Shown in pieces: positions 46,413 to 58,600 of a DNA stretch of 64,000 nt; positions within the stretch are counted from its first letter, which is position 1; every line of letters begins with the position of its first letter. Below the pieces are notes generated by a model that worked only from the letters and a program-made list of their open reading frames with translations, had not been told where the DNA came from and did not search any database. The translations under genes and the position numbers were made by a program. Source of the DNA: Mixia osmundae IAM 14324. Taxonomy: Eukaryota; Basidiomycota; Mixiomycetes; Mixiales; Mixiaceae. Location of the stretch: positions 494,689-558,688 of the forward strand of contig NW_014575555.1 of assembly GCF_000708205.1 (NCBI RefSeq), read 5' to 3'.

Positions 46413-47422
46413 TCATTTTGATTGCAGAGGCGCCATATTCATCATGTATTGCGAGTGCTGAAGTTCCTTGCCGACCGTCCTGATCTTTTGGACTTCCTCC
46501 TGCGTGAGACTGCGAATGTTTGCAATGTCGAGGTATTCTTCCATGCGAGATTGTTTCGTAGAAGTCGTGACGGGCATGATGTCCTGTGCTTGAACCCATT
46601 TGAGGAGGATCTGGCCGGGTGTGACTGGCTTGCCGCGCTCTTTGCTCATAGATTCGGCTAGTTCGGCAAGGACAGGCTTCAGTGGACCGTCCGGACGATG
46701 GACGACGGGTAAAGACGGTGCATAGGCGGAGACAAGGATGCCTTCTCGCTGGCAGAGCTCGACAATGTCGGACGTCGTGTCCGTGATATAAGGGTGATAT
46801 TCGATCTGGTTGACTGCCGGCTTCACTTTGGCGTGCTCGAGGACTGCCTTGATGTCGGCCACACGATAATTGGAGATGCCGATCCTTACAGGATGTCAGC
46901 GCCTGTCGAATGCAAGTGTGAGCATGTTACGCACGACTTGGCGAGTCCGGCGGCTTTGACGGCCTCCATCTCAGCCCAGCATTCGGACAGGGTGGGTATG
47001 TTGGCTTGTCCCTTGAGGAACTTTGAGAAAGCGGGTGAGTGAACGAGATATTGATCGACATAGTCAGTCTGGAGTTCCTTGAGCTGTCGTCTGATCGTCT
47101 CTTGGATGTTGCCGATGCCACCTAACACCTTTGTGGTGATGTAGATGGATTCCCTGGGCACGCCCGCTTCTTTCCAAGCCACGCCTGCTGATTTTTCGTT
47201 GCTGTAAGCTTCCGCTTCATCGATATGAGTGAAGCCTGTCTCGAGTGCGAGCTTGATGGCGTCTACGAGCGGACGAGATATGCCGTCATTGCCGGTAGCG
47301 CCGTACCAAGCTGTTCCGCAACCGTAGGCTATCGAAGCAGAGGCTGGTATGACGTTGCCGTCGTTGAGCTTGAGCTCTCGCAAGGGCATCCTAGCGTATG
47401 TTCGACGGAACAGCTGCCTCAC
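46413..47422 (-). CDS. aldo-keto reductase
   Basis: Two exons (47422-46935, 46884-46413) encode 319 residues, the usual AKR length. The NADPH-dependent (alpha/beta)8 barrel has the catalytic tetrad in order: Asp and Tyr in HIDEAEAYSNE, Lys in YITTKV, His in QYLVHSP. IGISNYRVADI follows the intron, then QIEYHPY and the cofactor-binding TSTKQSRMEEYLDI. It reduces carbonyl compounds, but the substrate cannot be read from sequence. A few Arg-rich residues before MPLREL could be an N-terminal extension or a weak targeting signal, with the second methionine as an alternative start. Only 65 bases separate its start codon from that of the beta-mannosidase. Confidence 0.9.
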
Positions 47423-47487
47423 TGTGGGGATGTTGACGGTGGCAAGCGACGGTCGGCAGTGTCAACGACGAACGACGCGTTAATTGA

Positions 47488-50157
47488 TTGATTGGCGGAG
47501 TCGCATGGATGGATCTGCGGCTCTGGCGCTGGCGACTGACGCCCGGTCAGGAAGCGTTTGTGCCCGCCAATGTAGACCTGAACACCATCACGGCTTGGCA
47601 GTCCACTGCGCGATTCCCCACTCAGATCCACATTGAACTACTCGCCGTCAAAGCGATTGATGACCCCTTTACGCACGAAGAGGACGTGCAATGGGTCAGC
47701 GATTGTAGCTGGCAATTCGCGTGCACCTATATAGCGACGGCTGATGATCTCAGGAAACGCAAGACGGTCGTGTTTGATGGCTTGGACACTTTCGCAACTA
47801 TCGCGTGGAATGGACAGCAAGTGCTCGAAACCGAAAATGCCTTTCGAACGTTCCGCCTGCCCATCAGGGAACATGTCCGGCTGGGCGAGAACGAACTCCT
47901 GATCACGTTTGATTCAACTTTCAGACGCGGAAAGGCTCTCGAGGCCCAGTACGGCAAGCGCGTCGCTTGGAATGGCGACCCTAGCCGGGTCTACGTCAGG
48001 ACGCCTCAGTATACATATGGCTGGGATTGGGGACCCAAACTTATTTCCTGTGGTCCCTGGCGCGACGTTCGCTTGATCGAGACACCCATAGCGGAAATGC
48101 GAACCGAGCCAAGCGTCTCGGCAGACCTGAAGCCTGGTCTCAAGGTACACGTCAAGATGCTCATGGATACCGAGCGTCTTGCTGCCATTGGTGGCACAAT
48201 CTCTGTTTCTCTGGCAGCAGATCCGGCAGCACCTGCTATAGCACGTGTCGAGCCGATCAGAGTGACAACATGCAAGCTGGAATACACCTTGATTTTCTCA
48301 CCGGACGATCTGAAACAGATTTCACTCTGGTATCCTGCAGGCGAGGGAGGGCAAACTATGTATTCTGTCATTCTCAACATTGGCGGGGAAGGATACGCTT
48401 CGTTCAAGCAGGACGCTTGGATCGGATTCAGAAGAGTCGATCTTGTCGAAGAGGAGTCTTTCGACTACGAAGGCACATCCTTCTACTTCCAAGTAAACAA
48501 CAAACCCATCTTCCTGCGCGGGTCCAACTGGATACCGGCGGACAGCTTTCAGGCTCGCGTCAGCCCAACGACATACTACGAATGGCTCAGTCTCGTCTCA
48601 GACGGCAATCAGAACTGCCTACGTGTTTGGGGCGGAGGTGTATACGAAAGTGACGACTTTTATGAAGCTTGTGATCGTGCAGGTATACTTGTCTGGCAGG
48701 ATTTCGCTTTCGCTTGCGGAATATATCCTGCGCATCTTGCATTCCGGAAGAATGTGCAGGCAGAGGTCGTCGATGTGCTTAGGCGACTAGCATATCATCC
48801 CTCTATCATCGTCTGGGCAGGCAATAACGAAGACTATGCTGTTGCAGAATCATCGGGCGCATACGATGCGAAGCTCGTTGATGGTCCCTTTGCCAACACG
48901 GGCTTCCCTGCCAGGCAAATTTACGAGCGGGATATCCCGAGACTGTTTGCAGAGCATCATCCTCTCGGTATCTATCGCTACGGTTGCCCCTTCGGCGGCG
49001 CAGTCTCATCTGACCCAACCCGCGGCGATATTCACCAATGGAACGTCTGGCACGGCGACCAGAGACCGTATCAGGATTGGCCCGTGCTCGCTGGTCGATT
49101 CGTCAGCGAATTTGGGATGCAAGCTCTGCCTGACACATCTACGCTCCAGTGCTTCTTGAAAGGTCACCCCAGCGATCAACATCCCCAGTCCCAGCGCATG
49201 CAGGACCACAACAAAGCAGCCGGTGCTACTCGACGATTAGCAGGCTATCTCGCCGAGAACTTCCGCTTCACGAATGATCTAGAGGGCATGAGTTACGCCA
49301 CACAGGTCATGCAGGCCGATTGCTTGAAACTGGCATTCAAGTCTTGGCTCCGGCTATGGAAGAGCGATGGCAACCGACAAGTCGGAGGAGCACTTGTATG
49401 GCAGCTCAATGATTGCTGGCCCTGCACAAGCTGGTCCATCTGCGTCACAGAAGCCCAACCGAAGATGGCCTATTATGCCATGAAGCAAGCCTTAACGAGC
49501 GTCAGCTGCGGTATCGCTCGGCGCGCAGACCAGCAAGCGACAGTGTACGATGCATGGGCAGTCAATCTGACCTCGCATCCCGTTCAGATTGAATGGACAA
49601 TCAGCTTCTTCGGATTCGATTCGTCTAAGCCGATTCTTTCGTTTGATGGCGAGCACGAGCTCGGTGCGAATGGCTGCACCGAGCTGTCAACGATTGGCAG
49701 AGCAGTAGCGCATCTGGTCTCACGCGATACGATTGCTCATCTGCAGATTCGCTTCGATAGCTTCGCGGGCATGGACGGGAAGAGCATCTTTACTCATGCT
49801 GACGATGTCGACTGGCCTCAGCCGTGCTCACAGCATCCAATCATGACAGAGCTGCCGCGAGTGTGGGCATGTATCGACGAGCCTACAGCGGGGTGCTTCA
49901 GTCTACACGCCGATCGACCCGTCAAGGCTGTGTGGTTAGGATGCGATTCGTCTCGGCCTATTGGCATGCTCGAGCGCAATGGGCTCGACATCATGCCCGG
50001 TCAAGGTACAGAAGTGGGATGCTGCTATGCGACGCTCTTTCCCGGTCTGACTGCTCGCTTCTATGGGTGCGACACGCCGTTCGAACTGGAATTGCGGCCC
50101 GGGCACGTGTACGCACAAGCGACGCGCTCATACGTCATCGAGACGCCACCCGGTTGA
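47488..50157 (+). CDS. beta-mannosidase, glycoside hydrolase family 2
   Basis: A single exon encodes 889 residues. The protein has the GH2 layout: jelly-roll sugar-binding domain (ARFPTQIHIELLA, FDGLDTFATIAWNGQQV), Ig-like domain, then the barrel with LRGSNWIPADSF, LRVWGGGVYESDDFYEACD, the acid/base site IIVWAGNNED and the nucleophile site RFVSEFGMQALPD, followed by GALVWQLNDCWPCTSWS. No signal peptide is visible, so it resembles the intracellular beta-mannosidase B type that removes terminal beta-1,4-mannose from oligosaccharides. The start at 47488 or the second methionine at 47509 are both possible. The lack of introns in 2.7 kb stands out against its neighbours. Confidence 0.93.
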   Translation: MIGGVAWMDLRLWRWRLTPGQEAFVPANVDLNTITAWQSTARFPTQIHIELLAVKAIDDPFTHEEDVQWVSDCSWQFACTYIATADDLRKRKTVVFDGLDTFATIAWNGQQVLETENAFRTFRLPIREHVRLGENELLITFDSTFRRGKALEAQYGKRVAWNGDPSRVYVRTPQYTYGWDWGPKLISCGPWRDVRLIETPIAEMRTEPSVSADLKPGLKVHVKMLMDTERLAAIGGTISVSLAADPAAPAIARVEPIRVTTCKLEYTLIFSPDDLKQISLWYPAGEGGQTMYSVILNIGGEGYASFKQDAWIGFRRVDLVEEESFDYEGTSFYFQVNNKPIFLRGSNWIPADSFQARVSPTTYYEWLSLVSDGNQNCLRVWGGGVYESDDFYEACDRAGILVWQDFAFACGIYPAHLAFRKNVQAEVVDVLRRLAYHPSIIVWAGNNEDYAVAESSGAYDAKLVDGPFANTGFPARQIYERDIPRLFAEHHPLGIYRYGCPFGGAVSSDPTRGDIHQWNVWHGDQRPYQDWPVLAGRFVSEFGMQALPDTSTLQCFLKGHPSDQHPQSQRMQDHNKAAGATRRLAGYLAENFRFTNDLEGMSYATQVMQADCLKLAFKSWLRLWKSDGNRQVGGALVWQLNDCWPCTSWSICVTEAQPKMAYYAMKQALTSVSCGIARRADQQATVYDAWAVNLTSHPVQIEWTISFFGFDSSKPILSFDGEHELGANGCTELSTIGRAVAHLVSRDTIAHLQIRFDSFAGMDGKSIFTHADDVDWPQPCSQHPIMTELPRVWACIDEPTAGCFSLHADRPVKAVWLGCDSSRPIGMLERNGLDIMPGQGTEVGCCYATLFPGLTARFYGCDTPFELELRPGHVYAQATRSYVIETPPG

Positions 50158-50250
50158 CCCGCCGTCAGAGTCTAGACTGGCCTGGCAGTTCACCTCTCTC
50201 GCTATAAAAGTCGAAGAGGAGCGATCTTGACGTACAGCACATCGGTAGAC

Positions 50251-52261
50251 ATGTCTAACATCTTCAACAAGAGCAAGAAGCTGCGTGCCTCGACCGGTCA
50301 GTCTCGACCCGTAAAATCTATCTCGTCACAGTGGACTGATCCTCGGATCCGTCCGGAATTTGACAGGCCAGAGCAAGATCCCTCATCATGACACTAACAA
50401 AGGTCGTCACTCTGATGTCCTTATTGACCGGTGAGTCCACTGACAGATCATGATGGGAGCATGTGCTCAATATTGTGTCTCTGGTCAGATACGAAGAGTT
50501 CAAAGTCCGCTTCACCGCTTCTCTGTCATTGGGCTTTGGCTGACGTTGCGGATTTGCTTTGCAGCACATCGCCAAGAGCCTGAGCAGCTACTATGGCTCA
50601 ATCGCCGCCACAGAGGTCCGTCGCATGAATTTCGGCGATCCTGCACCGCTTATCCGTCTTCTCACTGGACAGGAAGCGACTTCCAAGAGCCTCACAAAAC
50701 ATGCTGGCGACATGCAGCTGCCTCTCCAAGAGGGAGATCAGTTCTTATCCGACAACACCGGCTTCCAGTATGCTCTTTATGAGATGGTCAGTCAAAGTAC
50801 TCCGCGTTTATCCGCAGCACGCGCTAACGTTTCACTTTGCGACTCACAGCGCGATAACACCAAGTCGCTGGCAGAAGCTCACGCAGAGTTTGCCAGTGCC
50901 ATCCACGAGAATGTCGTCGGCCAGCTCGAGACTGTCCGTGCAGACCTCAAGGCCCACATTCACAGCATCTCGAGCGACACCGGATCGCTCGCAGACGATG
51001 TCGATCACCATCGTGAAGCGTCGACCAAGGCCATCGGGAACCACTCGCGTGCGCTTGGCATGACTGGTGAAGGCCTTTCAGCCGTCGGAGCCAAGGAAGA
51101 TCCTTACATCACTCACGGCGCCGCCGAGAAGCAGCTACTTGCCCAGCTCCACAAGGAGAATTCATTGACCGCCTCGGTCATCAAGCACCAGAAAGATTCC
51201 GAGGGCATCGAACTCAAGGCCGTGCAAGGCATCAAGTCTGCCGCCAAGGCCTTCTCCGAGGCTCAAGAGATCTTCCTCGAGAAGCTCAAGGCCAAGAGCA
51301 CCGTCATCACTCAAGCCCTCACGGCAGTCGATGACACTGCCGAATGGAAGTTCTTCGTCTCCGAAGAGTCTCGTCTCGTTCCCCACGACACCCCAAAGCG
51401 CGATCCCAAGGGTGAGATCTAGCCATTCTTTTCCACGACCGAGGCTGACGCTCCATTACAGCGCTCGCCTTCCCTGGTCAGAACGACCCGCGCACCAAGC
51501 CCCTCCGTACTGGCATCCTGGAGCGCAAGAAGCGCTTTACAAAGTCGTACGAGGAACGTGTCTTCTTGCTCACGCCTACTGGCTATCTCCACGAGGCCAA
51601 GAATATGGATCTCGATGCTCCCGTCATCGAGCCTGTTCTCTCCATCTACTTGCCAAATGCCATTCTTGGACCACCTGCAGACAAGTCTGCAAAGAAGCAC
51701 AAGTTCTACATTGAAGGCTACAAGGCAGGCGACCACAAGGCTGAATCCAAGGGTCTTCGCTTCGGCAAGAAGGACTCCGCACCTGCATTCACGTTCAAGG
51801 CTCGCTCGCATGAGGAGATGATGTCTTGGTGGGAGTCGATCAAGGAACTCACCAAGGAGTCCATTGCCGTCGCACCGCGCGACGAGACCAAGTACAAGGC
51901 CACCTCGCTGCCTGACGCCGTTGCCAACGTCGGTCTCCCGAGTGCCGCGGCCGAGGTCGACGATGAAGAATCCTCTGCTGATGAGCTCGAAGATGCCGAG
52001 GAAGAAGTCGGTGCCACGACGACATCTGCCGAGAAGGCGCCTGAGGAATCTTCGACAGCTGCCGCACCCGTTGCATCAACGTCAAAGGCAGAGGAAGAAA
52101 ACTTGCCAGGCTATCAGAGCAACGGCGTGGTTGCCCCTGCCGAAAAGAGAGACCTGCCTGTTGCCATTGACAGCTCGAACATCGCTGGCGGATCAGCGTC
52201 GCAGACTTTCGCTTCTACGCACATGCAGCCCACGTCTGACGTCACGACTTCTGACGCCTAA
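50251..52261 (+). CDS. SLM1: SLM1/SLM2-like protein (BAR-like plus PH domain)
   Basis: Six exons (50251-50296, 50367-50430, 50489-50504, 50565-50786, 50850-51411, 51462-52261) encode 569 residues. A helical BAR/IMD-like region covers about residues 25-290 (SDVLIDRYEEFKHIAKSLSS, HIHSISSDTGSLADDVDHH). A PH domain follows (TGILERKKRFTKSYEERVFL, TPTGYLHEAKN, FTFKARSHEEMMSWW). Slm proteins bind PI(4,5)P2 at plasma-membrane eisosomes and recruit TORC2. The C-terminus is Glu/Ala/Thr-rich. The 16-nt third exon (50489-50504) encodes part of RYEEFK and would be easy for gene finders to miss. The eisosome proteins Pil1/Lsp1 lack a PH domain, so Slm is the better fit. Confidence 0.9.
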
Positions 52262-52630
52262 GCTTGAAGCTCGCTCACATACCCTCGCGATGCTGCCATC
52301 ACCTGTCTTGCAAAGTCGTGCACTGTACTTTTCATTCAAGAGAGACTCAGATGGACCGCACTTTTTATAATGATATAACTGCAGATACCCGGCTTGGCTA
52401 GTCAAAGATCACAAGCTAATGCACTCGTTCTGTCTGGGCCATGCCGATGACTTTGCACTGCGCGAATGAGTGAAGCGCGTCCGTCACGAAGCAGCCAGAC
52501 AGACTGGCGGACGCGTCAGAGGCCGTAGCGCATCTGTGGGCGGCGCTTTGGTGCACATTGAGCAAGCACGACTGTAGGTGCGCACATGCACTGGACGAGC
52601 TGATGATCGGGACGGGGAGTCAAATTGAGA
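52262..52630. other. convergent intergenic gap
   Basis: This 369-base stretch lies between the stop codons of the SLM1-like and EST1-like genes. An A/T-rich patch near 52366-52380 (TTTTTATAATGATATAAC) could serve polyadenylation of either gene. No gene is supported. Confidence 0.45.
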
Positions 52631-55537
52631 TCATCCAAGAGCGTCATCAAGCAAGGGGCTGCGGGCGTGCAACGGTCGCGTGGCCTCGAAAGCTTCGTTG
52701 CGAGGCGTGATGAGATCGCCAGACGTCTGCTGAGGCCAGGCCATCGAGCTGCCGTTCTGATCGCTTGTGAAAGGGGAGAAGCGCCCGAAGAGACTGGCAG
52801 ACGAGACGGCAGCGGATCCACGAGGCGAGCCGTTCGGGCCACGAAGAGGTAATGCGGAAGTCGGCGCACCTGGTGCTGCATTGAAGCCCGAGGATGGCAG
52901 TGCACGGGTCATGCTGATTTTTGATGGGCTTGCTGGTGCTTGAGGAGCAAAGACAGCAGGTGCCGCACTCGGCACAGTCAGACCGCCTAAGACTTGGTCG
53001 AGGAGGTCGGCCGCAGTCTGGGGCTGCGTCGAGGCTCGACCTGTCACATCGATGGGATTTTCGAGGACGAAGCTGCTGCTGTTCGAAGCTTGCTGCTGCG
53101 GACGATAGCTCTGGACTTGCGAGGGCGGCGGGAACAGCACCTCATCTTCGTCATCGTCGTCAGCCATTGCGAGGTAGGTCTCAGAGCCGATGTCAGGAAA
53201 AGCACCGGTAGCTGCACGCATAGCCAGCTCTACAGGATCTTCTTCGATTTCCTCATCCTGAGCGAGATATCAGATCAGGAGGCTGCTCAGCTCAATGAGC
53301 ATACCAGCTGATCGTGCAGAGGACGTGGCTGTATGGTTACGCCGACGAATTGCGTGCCCGAGACCTGCAGCGTACAGCGTACGAAGATGTTCAGCTTATG
53401 AAGGGGACCTGAGCTTGCAAGCGCACAGGTGATCGAGCAAGTAAGCGACTGTTGGTCAACAGGTCGGAAATGCGCATTAGCTGTTCTTCATTAGGATGCG
53501 GTCGCTGTCGAGGTTCGGCGAGCTTAAGGCCCGCGAGGTCGTGTGTCTCGAGCGCGACCGTCTTTTCCCGTGACCCACGTTTGAGAGGCAAGAAACCCAT
53601 CATATCGAGATCTTCCTCGAGATGATAGGTCTGACTGGCTGGTAATGACTCGAGTGCGAAAGTAGCGTTGAGGGCATTGTAAAAGGAAGCATGAGCTTTC
53701 CAAAACTGCTGTAGACAGTCAAGTAAAGGGTCGCTTGCGCTGGGTGAATCTACAAACGAGCGCAGATAATCCACGTGACACATTGTCCACTTGTGCAGGA
53801 TGCGAAGAGCAGGCAAGAGCCGCCGCGTGACGGCAGTGATTCTCTGTGCAAGGTCGGTCGCGCTGGCTGGATCAGCGGCGTTGCCATCAAGATCGCCCTC
53901 CATCGTTTCCCCTGTTGCAATCGACATGATGCTCACGGCGAGGCGCAAGATATGCTCCAATGCAGTCGTTTGGACAAGCTCAGAGGACGAGCCCACGTCA
54001 ACTTTGGCAGTTTTTGAGGCGTCTGTTGACGCAGGTCAGTTTAGCTTGCATTGCACGTGATCAGACTGACCGGGCATGCGAGCATCCCACAGACTTGACA
54101 TTGCGAGAACGACAACTTTGATGATGACCTCGGAAGGAAGCTCGCGGTCGAGCAGACTAGAGCACAGCAGGGTCTGCAGAGCTAGATCTGCTTCGCGCAG
54201 GGCGTCCACGCTGCACGAAAGGTCAGCGAGCTATGCAATCGCTATGAGTGACCCACTCCTTGGCGAAGAAAAGCCGAGCTTGAAAGGCGATCGCGTCGTG
54301 TTTGAATCGATCGCACTTCGTCGCTGCCTGCTTGCGATTTGCGGCACTGGACAAGACCTTGTTGAAGGTGACTTCGAGATTCTGTCGTGCGGTCGGAAAT
54401 GGCTGTCCGACGCAGAGCGCTCGATAGTAGTAGTAGGCAGATGAGAACATATCAGAGCTATACGATGCAAGCACAGCCATCTGGTTGGACGAATTGCCTG
54501 CAATATTGTTTAAGTCGTAGCACGACGAGACGAAGTAGAAGGGCATTACCATTGTCGGGCAGGAGCAACCTCGCCTGTTCGTAGCACTCTGCGCCTCGGC
54601 TCCAGTTCTTCTCTCGCTTCGCTTCTCCATTGCTGCCCGAAGTTGCAGGCTTCTTGAGGCCGTCCGAATTGTACAGCTGGCTGTAACGAGCGAGATCGCC
54701 GTAGCAGATGAGGGCCTTGTAGCAAAGCTGAACGGCGTGAGCGTGCGCGAGGCGTGCACGTTCGCCCGTGGCATTCGCTGCAGCAGGGCGGGTGCCGAGG
54801 CCTGCTCCCACCGTTGAGCCGCGACCGAGAGACTCGAGAGGCTGCGCATGCCAGTCGCCGAGAGGAATATCGAGCGCGATCAGAGACGATCTAGCGTCTT
54901 TGAGGTCGTGACGAGAGACTATACGTGCGAGCAGCTCAGCCCAGAAGGTCTCCTCTGTCTTGAGGAACGCTCTGAAGGAGTGGATCAATCGTCGACGGGC
55001 GGCGCTCGAGTCTGCGGCAGGCTGGACGGGCTTTGGCTTCTTTGGGCTGTTGCCCGCAGTCTTGTTGGCCTCGGCGGACCTGTCGAGGGCGGTGATTCGG
55101 GAACGATAGAGGTGTATGATGGCATGGGAGGTGTCGGCCCAGAGCACATTGAGGGCGTCAACCCATCGAGAAGAGGAGTTGATGGGCTGACCGGCGGAAG
55201 TCGTGCCGAACAGAAGGATGAGGCATTGCTTGCGCAGACTGCCGGCGGCAGCTCGTCTCAGCTTGATCGGAAGCTGCGAGTGGACGTGCACTGACCTCTT
55301 TCTCAGGAATTCGACATCCTGATGCCACGGATCCTTCTTCTTGACGAGCCCCCTGAGCTCGCCAGAGAGTGACTTGACCTCCCTGTGTGCGATCGTGCAG
55401 GTCAGACTGACCAGCGGACAAGTGCGATAGGCGGGCAGGACTGACTTGGCCACTCGGCTGCGTTCAGACGAGGCGTTGGACTGAGCGAGGCCAGCTTGAT
55501 GAGAGCTCTCCTGCTCAGTCGCTAGTCTGATGTCCAT
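52631..55537 (-). CDS. EST1/SMG7/EBS1-like protein
   Basis: Seven exons (55537-55296, 55238-54550, 54497-54257, 54210-54071, 54022-53409, 53364-53305, 53257-52631) total exactly 871 codons. The N-terminal 14-3-3-like/TPR region holds KKDPWHQDVEFLRKSLRKQC, and the Est1 DNA/RNA-binding domain has ALICYGDLARYSQLY, AECYEQARLLLPDNGNSSNQM, AVLASYSSDMFSSAYYYYRA and LFFAKD. A conserved acidic segment (EEIEEDPVELAMRAATG) precedes a Ser/Pro/Ala-rich tail. No PIN nuclease domain is present, so it is of the SMG7/EST1/EBS1 type. Relatives act in telomerase recruitment (Est1) or nonsense-mediated decay (SMG7, Ebs1). Sequence alone does not choose between them. Confidence 0.85.
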
Positions 55538-55689
55538 ACCAAGCTAACCCAATCGAGCGCTACGAAGCGCGGCCGCTCGTCAGACAAGCGAGCAAAGGCC
55601 GCTCATCTGCTTTTGGCTACCTTGGCAAGCAGCGCGTCAAATCTGGCAGATCGCGCGCGAGCCACGTTGCAATCATCTATGTGCCAGAC

Positions 55690-58600
55690 TCAGAGCGAGA
55701 GATAGTCAGGCGTGAGCGTACTCAGGTCGACCTTTGAACGAGACGATCGCCCCCAGCGCGTCTGCTGCGTCTCTATTCTGATTCTGCGCAGCCTTGCCTC
55801 TACCTCTTCCCCATCGACTTCTTTGACGAATGTCCAGCTCTTACCCCACATGCCTTCCTTGCCCCGAGTACCGTGCCGCTTTCGCTTGCTCATGTCTTCG
55901 CTGCTCAGTCGCGGTTTCTTGCTGTTCTGCTCGTCATCCCGAAGGCTGGGCACGACTGTGGGCGATGCCGGTCGCTTGTTCGTTCGCGAATAGTATTCCG
56001 CCATGGCTGCCTCGAAGTCGTCGCCTTGCACGGACTCGAACGTCGAGGGCTTTCCGATGACAGGCTGAAGCGGTTTCGGCGGTATCTGCGTCGCCTGGAC
56101 AGATGCTGACGCCACTGGTATCCTTGACGCGCTCTTGCGCTTCGGACGTTTGTGTTTCTTGACAACAGCAAACATGGCATGCTTTCCTTTCGCAAATGCA
56201 TCACCAAGTTGCTTGCCCTTGCCCTTGCTCTTCTGGGTCATGCGAGACAGTTCTTTCCTTTCTTGTTCTTGGAGCGCTGCTTCGCGTTTAGTCGCTGCCA
56301 TCCGCTTTCTCATCTCGCGTTCTTCCTCCGCTACGCGTGCCGACCGTTCTTCTGCTTCTCTAGCGCGCTCCTTCGTGCGCTCGCCGGGCTTGATCCAGTC
56401 CTCGGGCACGGTATGCTGGGCGAAAGTATGGTAGGCTGCCCGGCGACCAGTCATACCAGGTTCCGGCGGTGGCTTGCTGAGACGGATGACCTCTCGACAA
56501 ACTTTCAACTGAGCCTTCGCTTCTGCCGACAACTTTCGATACGCGCCTTTCTCGCCTCTGTACAGCTCATTAGTCCTGCACCAACGAGGGCCCGTGTGAG
56601 ACTAACATTTCGCAATCCTGGCACAGACAGTCCTCGTTATTCGGGCCAAAGTACTCGTGGCCGTAGCTACCGGTGATCTCCTCGCCGTATGCGACAGCAC
56701 GACGGAGACGGTAGCCGACGACACCATTCGGTAGTCGACAGAGCAGCGCATTGCTGTTGCAGTCGTGGTTGACAAAGCGCGACGGCCCAGTGAAGAGCGA
56801 GTTCTTCTTTGTCTTGGGATCGAAGAGCTGCGATACAGATGAGTCTGTTTCCAATGCCTTGAGGTTGTGAGCATACTATGGAGAAGTTCTTGACATGTTG
56901 GGGTAGGCTATCGACAGTGCCATCGCGAGCATTGGATTCTGACTCTTTGATTGCACTCAGCTTGCCTTGTAACGCAAAGACGAGCGTGCCAGCTGCTAGA
57001 TCTTGCGTCGCGAAGACGCCTGTCTCGAGTGGCTCGGGATGAATATGTCTGTGATTGTCGAGGGAGAAGTGCGCGTCATCGGCCGGCTCAGGACTCGTTG
57101 GCTCGCTGAATTCTGCCAGTGTGATCTGCCGTTGTGGGCCTGATATTGGTATCGGCGCCGGGACCGGCATGTAGGGCAAAGCAGGCCCAGCTCGAATGAA
57201 CTGGCTGCTGGGGTCTGATGGACCAGATCCTCGAGCAGCGAACGCTGCACTTGCCGAGCCTTGGCTGCTAGCGAGATGACCATTCGTCAGCTTCACCTTG
57301 CCTTTGCCTTTGCGAGCAGTTGCTTCTGCAGCAAATCGAGCATGATCAGCGTGAGGAATGAGACGGGGTGGGTCGATGCTTTCGCCTCGCTGCAGTGCAA
57401 GAGCTTTTGCGTATCGATCGGTCATGCCGATGACGAACTGGCTCTGGGATGTCCACGCTTCCAGATACGCCTTGACTTGCCTGTACCTGAATCAGTATGC
57501 GAGAGCGTCGGATCCACTTGGGCAGCATACTCTCGGAATGTGCGGCAGACTGAGGGGTAGTCCATCGTGCTGAATGGATACGACTGCAACAGTGGCGACA
57601 GCCTGCTCAACAGTGTCAGACTAGCGGACATCAAGTACAGAATAATCTCACTCCATGCACCGTGTGGTGGCCGCGTCGACATCAATGACGCCTTCCGAGA
57701 GCTATGCCTAGCATCTCAGCATACAAGACGGGCCAGTCGAGCTCACGTACCTCGTCCACAATGGATGCAACTTCGACATCCGACACGCTTGAGCGCTTGT
57801 AGCCAATTGTGAGCTTGCGTGTAGACTGTCTTGACTTGAAGTGATATCGATCCACGAGCAGGTCGCTATATTCAACGATCAATCAGATTAACATCCGCAT
57901 CGCAGGGCGCACCTCAATACGTCATCTGTCGCTGCAATGTAGGCGGCTGCAGCTTCTTCGGCCAATGCACGCTGTTCAGGCGTGTCGAGAGGAGGTTCCA
58001 CTCCGTGCCTCTCGACGAAGACGAAGGATCCGTTGACGATGCCCGCCGCGGCGTCGACCTCACTGACTTGCTGCTGCGTTGCAAGAGGCGCGACTCCGTT
58101 GTTTGCCGTATCAATATGTTCGTCATAGATGACTGAAGTCTTCAGATCGTCGATAGGTGTCATGTCCGACATCGGTGTCATGCTCTGCTGATGTTTTGAG
58201 GCTCGCATGGCTGAGGATGGCCTTTCGTGAGATAGGGAGTTTTGACTCGACGAGCCATTAGCCGCTTCGTCTGGCACGAGCGTCTCGCCCGTCGAAAGAT
58301 CAGGACTGCTACTTTGATATGCAGCCTCGGAAACATCCCTAACCTGATCGACACGATGCACTTCTGAGCTCGCGCTGGTGTATGACGCTCCAGTGCCGTT
58401 AACAGGCTGCTTGACGAACGGGCCGCCCCCTTGCGCGACGTCGTGCCGAAGTTGGGCCTCGCTGGCTCGGTTGAAATCATTTACTGCATTCTGCTTGAGA
58501 TTTTGAGCGTCGTGCAAGCCCAGACCGTTGGCAGTCTCGAGTTTGGCCATCGAGCTCTTTGCAGCTGATTTCTGACCTTTGCTGGAGCCTGAGCTCCCAC

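Noticed and set aside
52921-53311. Plus-strand open frames opposite the EST1-like tail
   Set aside because: They mirror the Ser/Pro/Ala-rich C-terminus of the EST1-like gene and lack recognisable domains.
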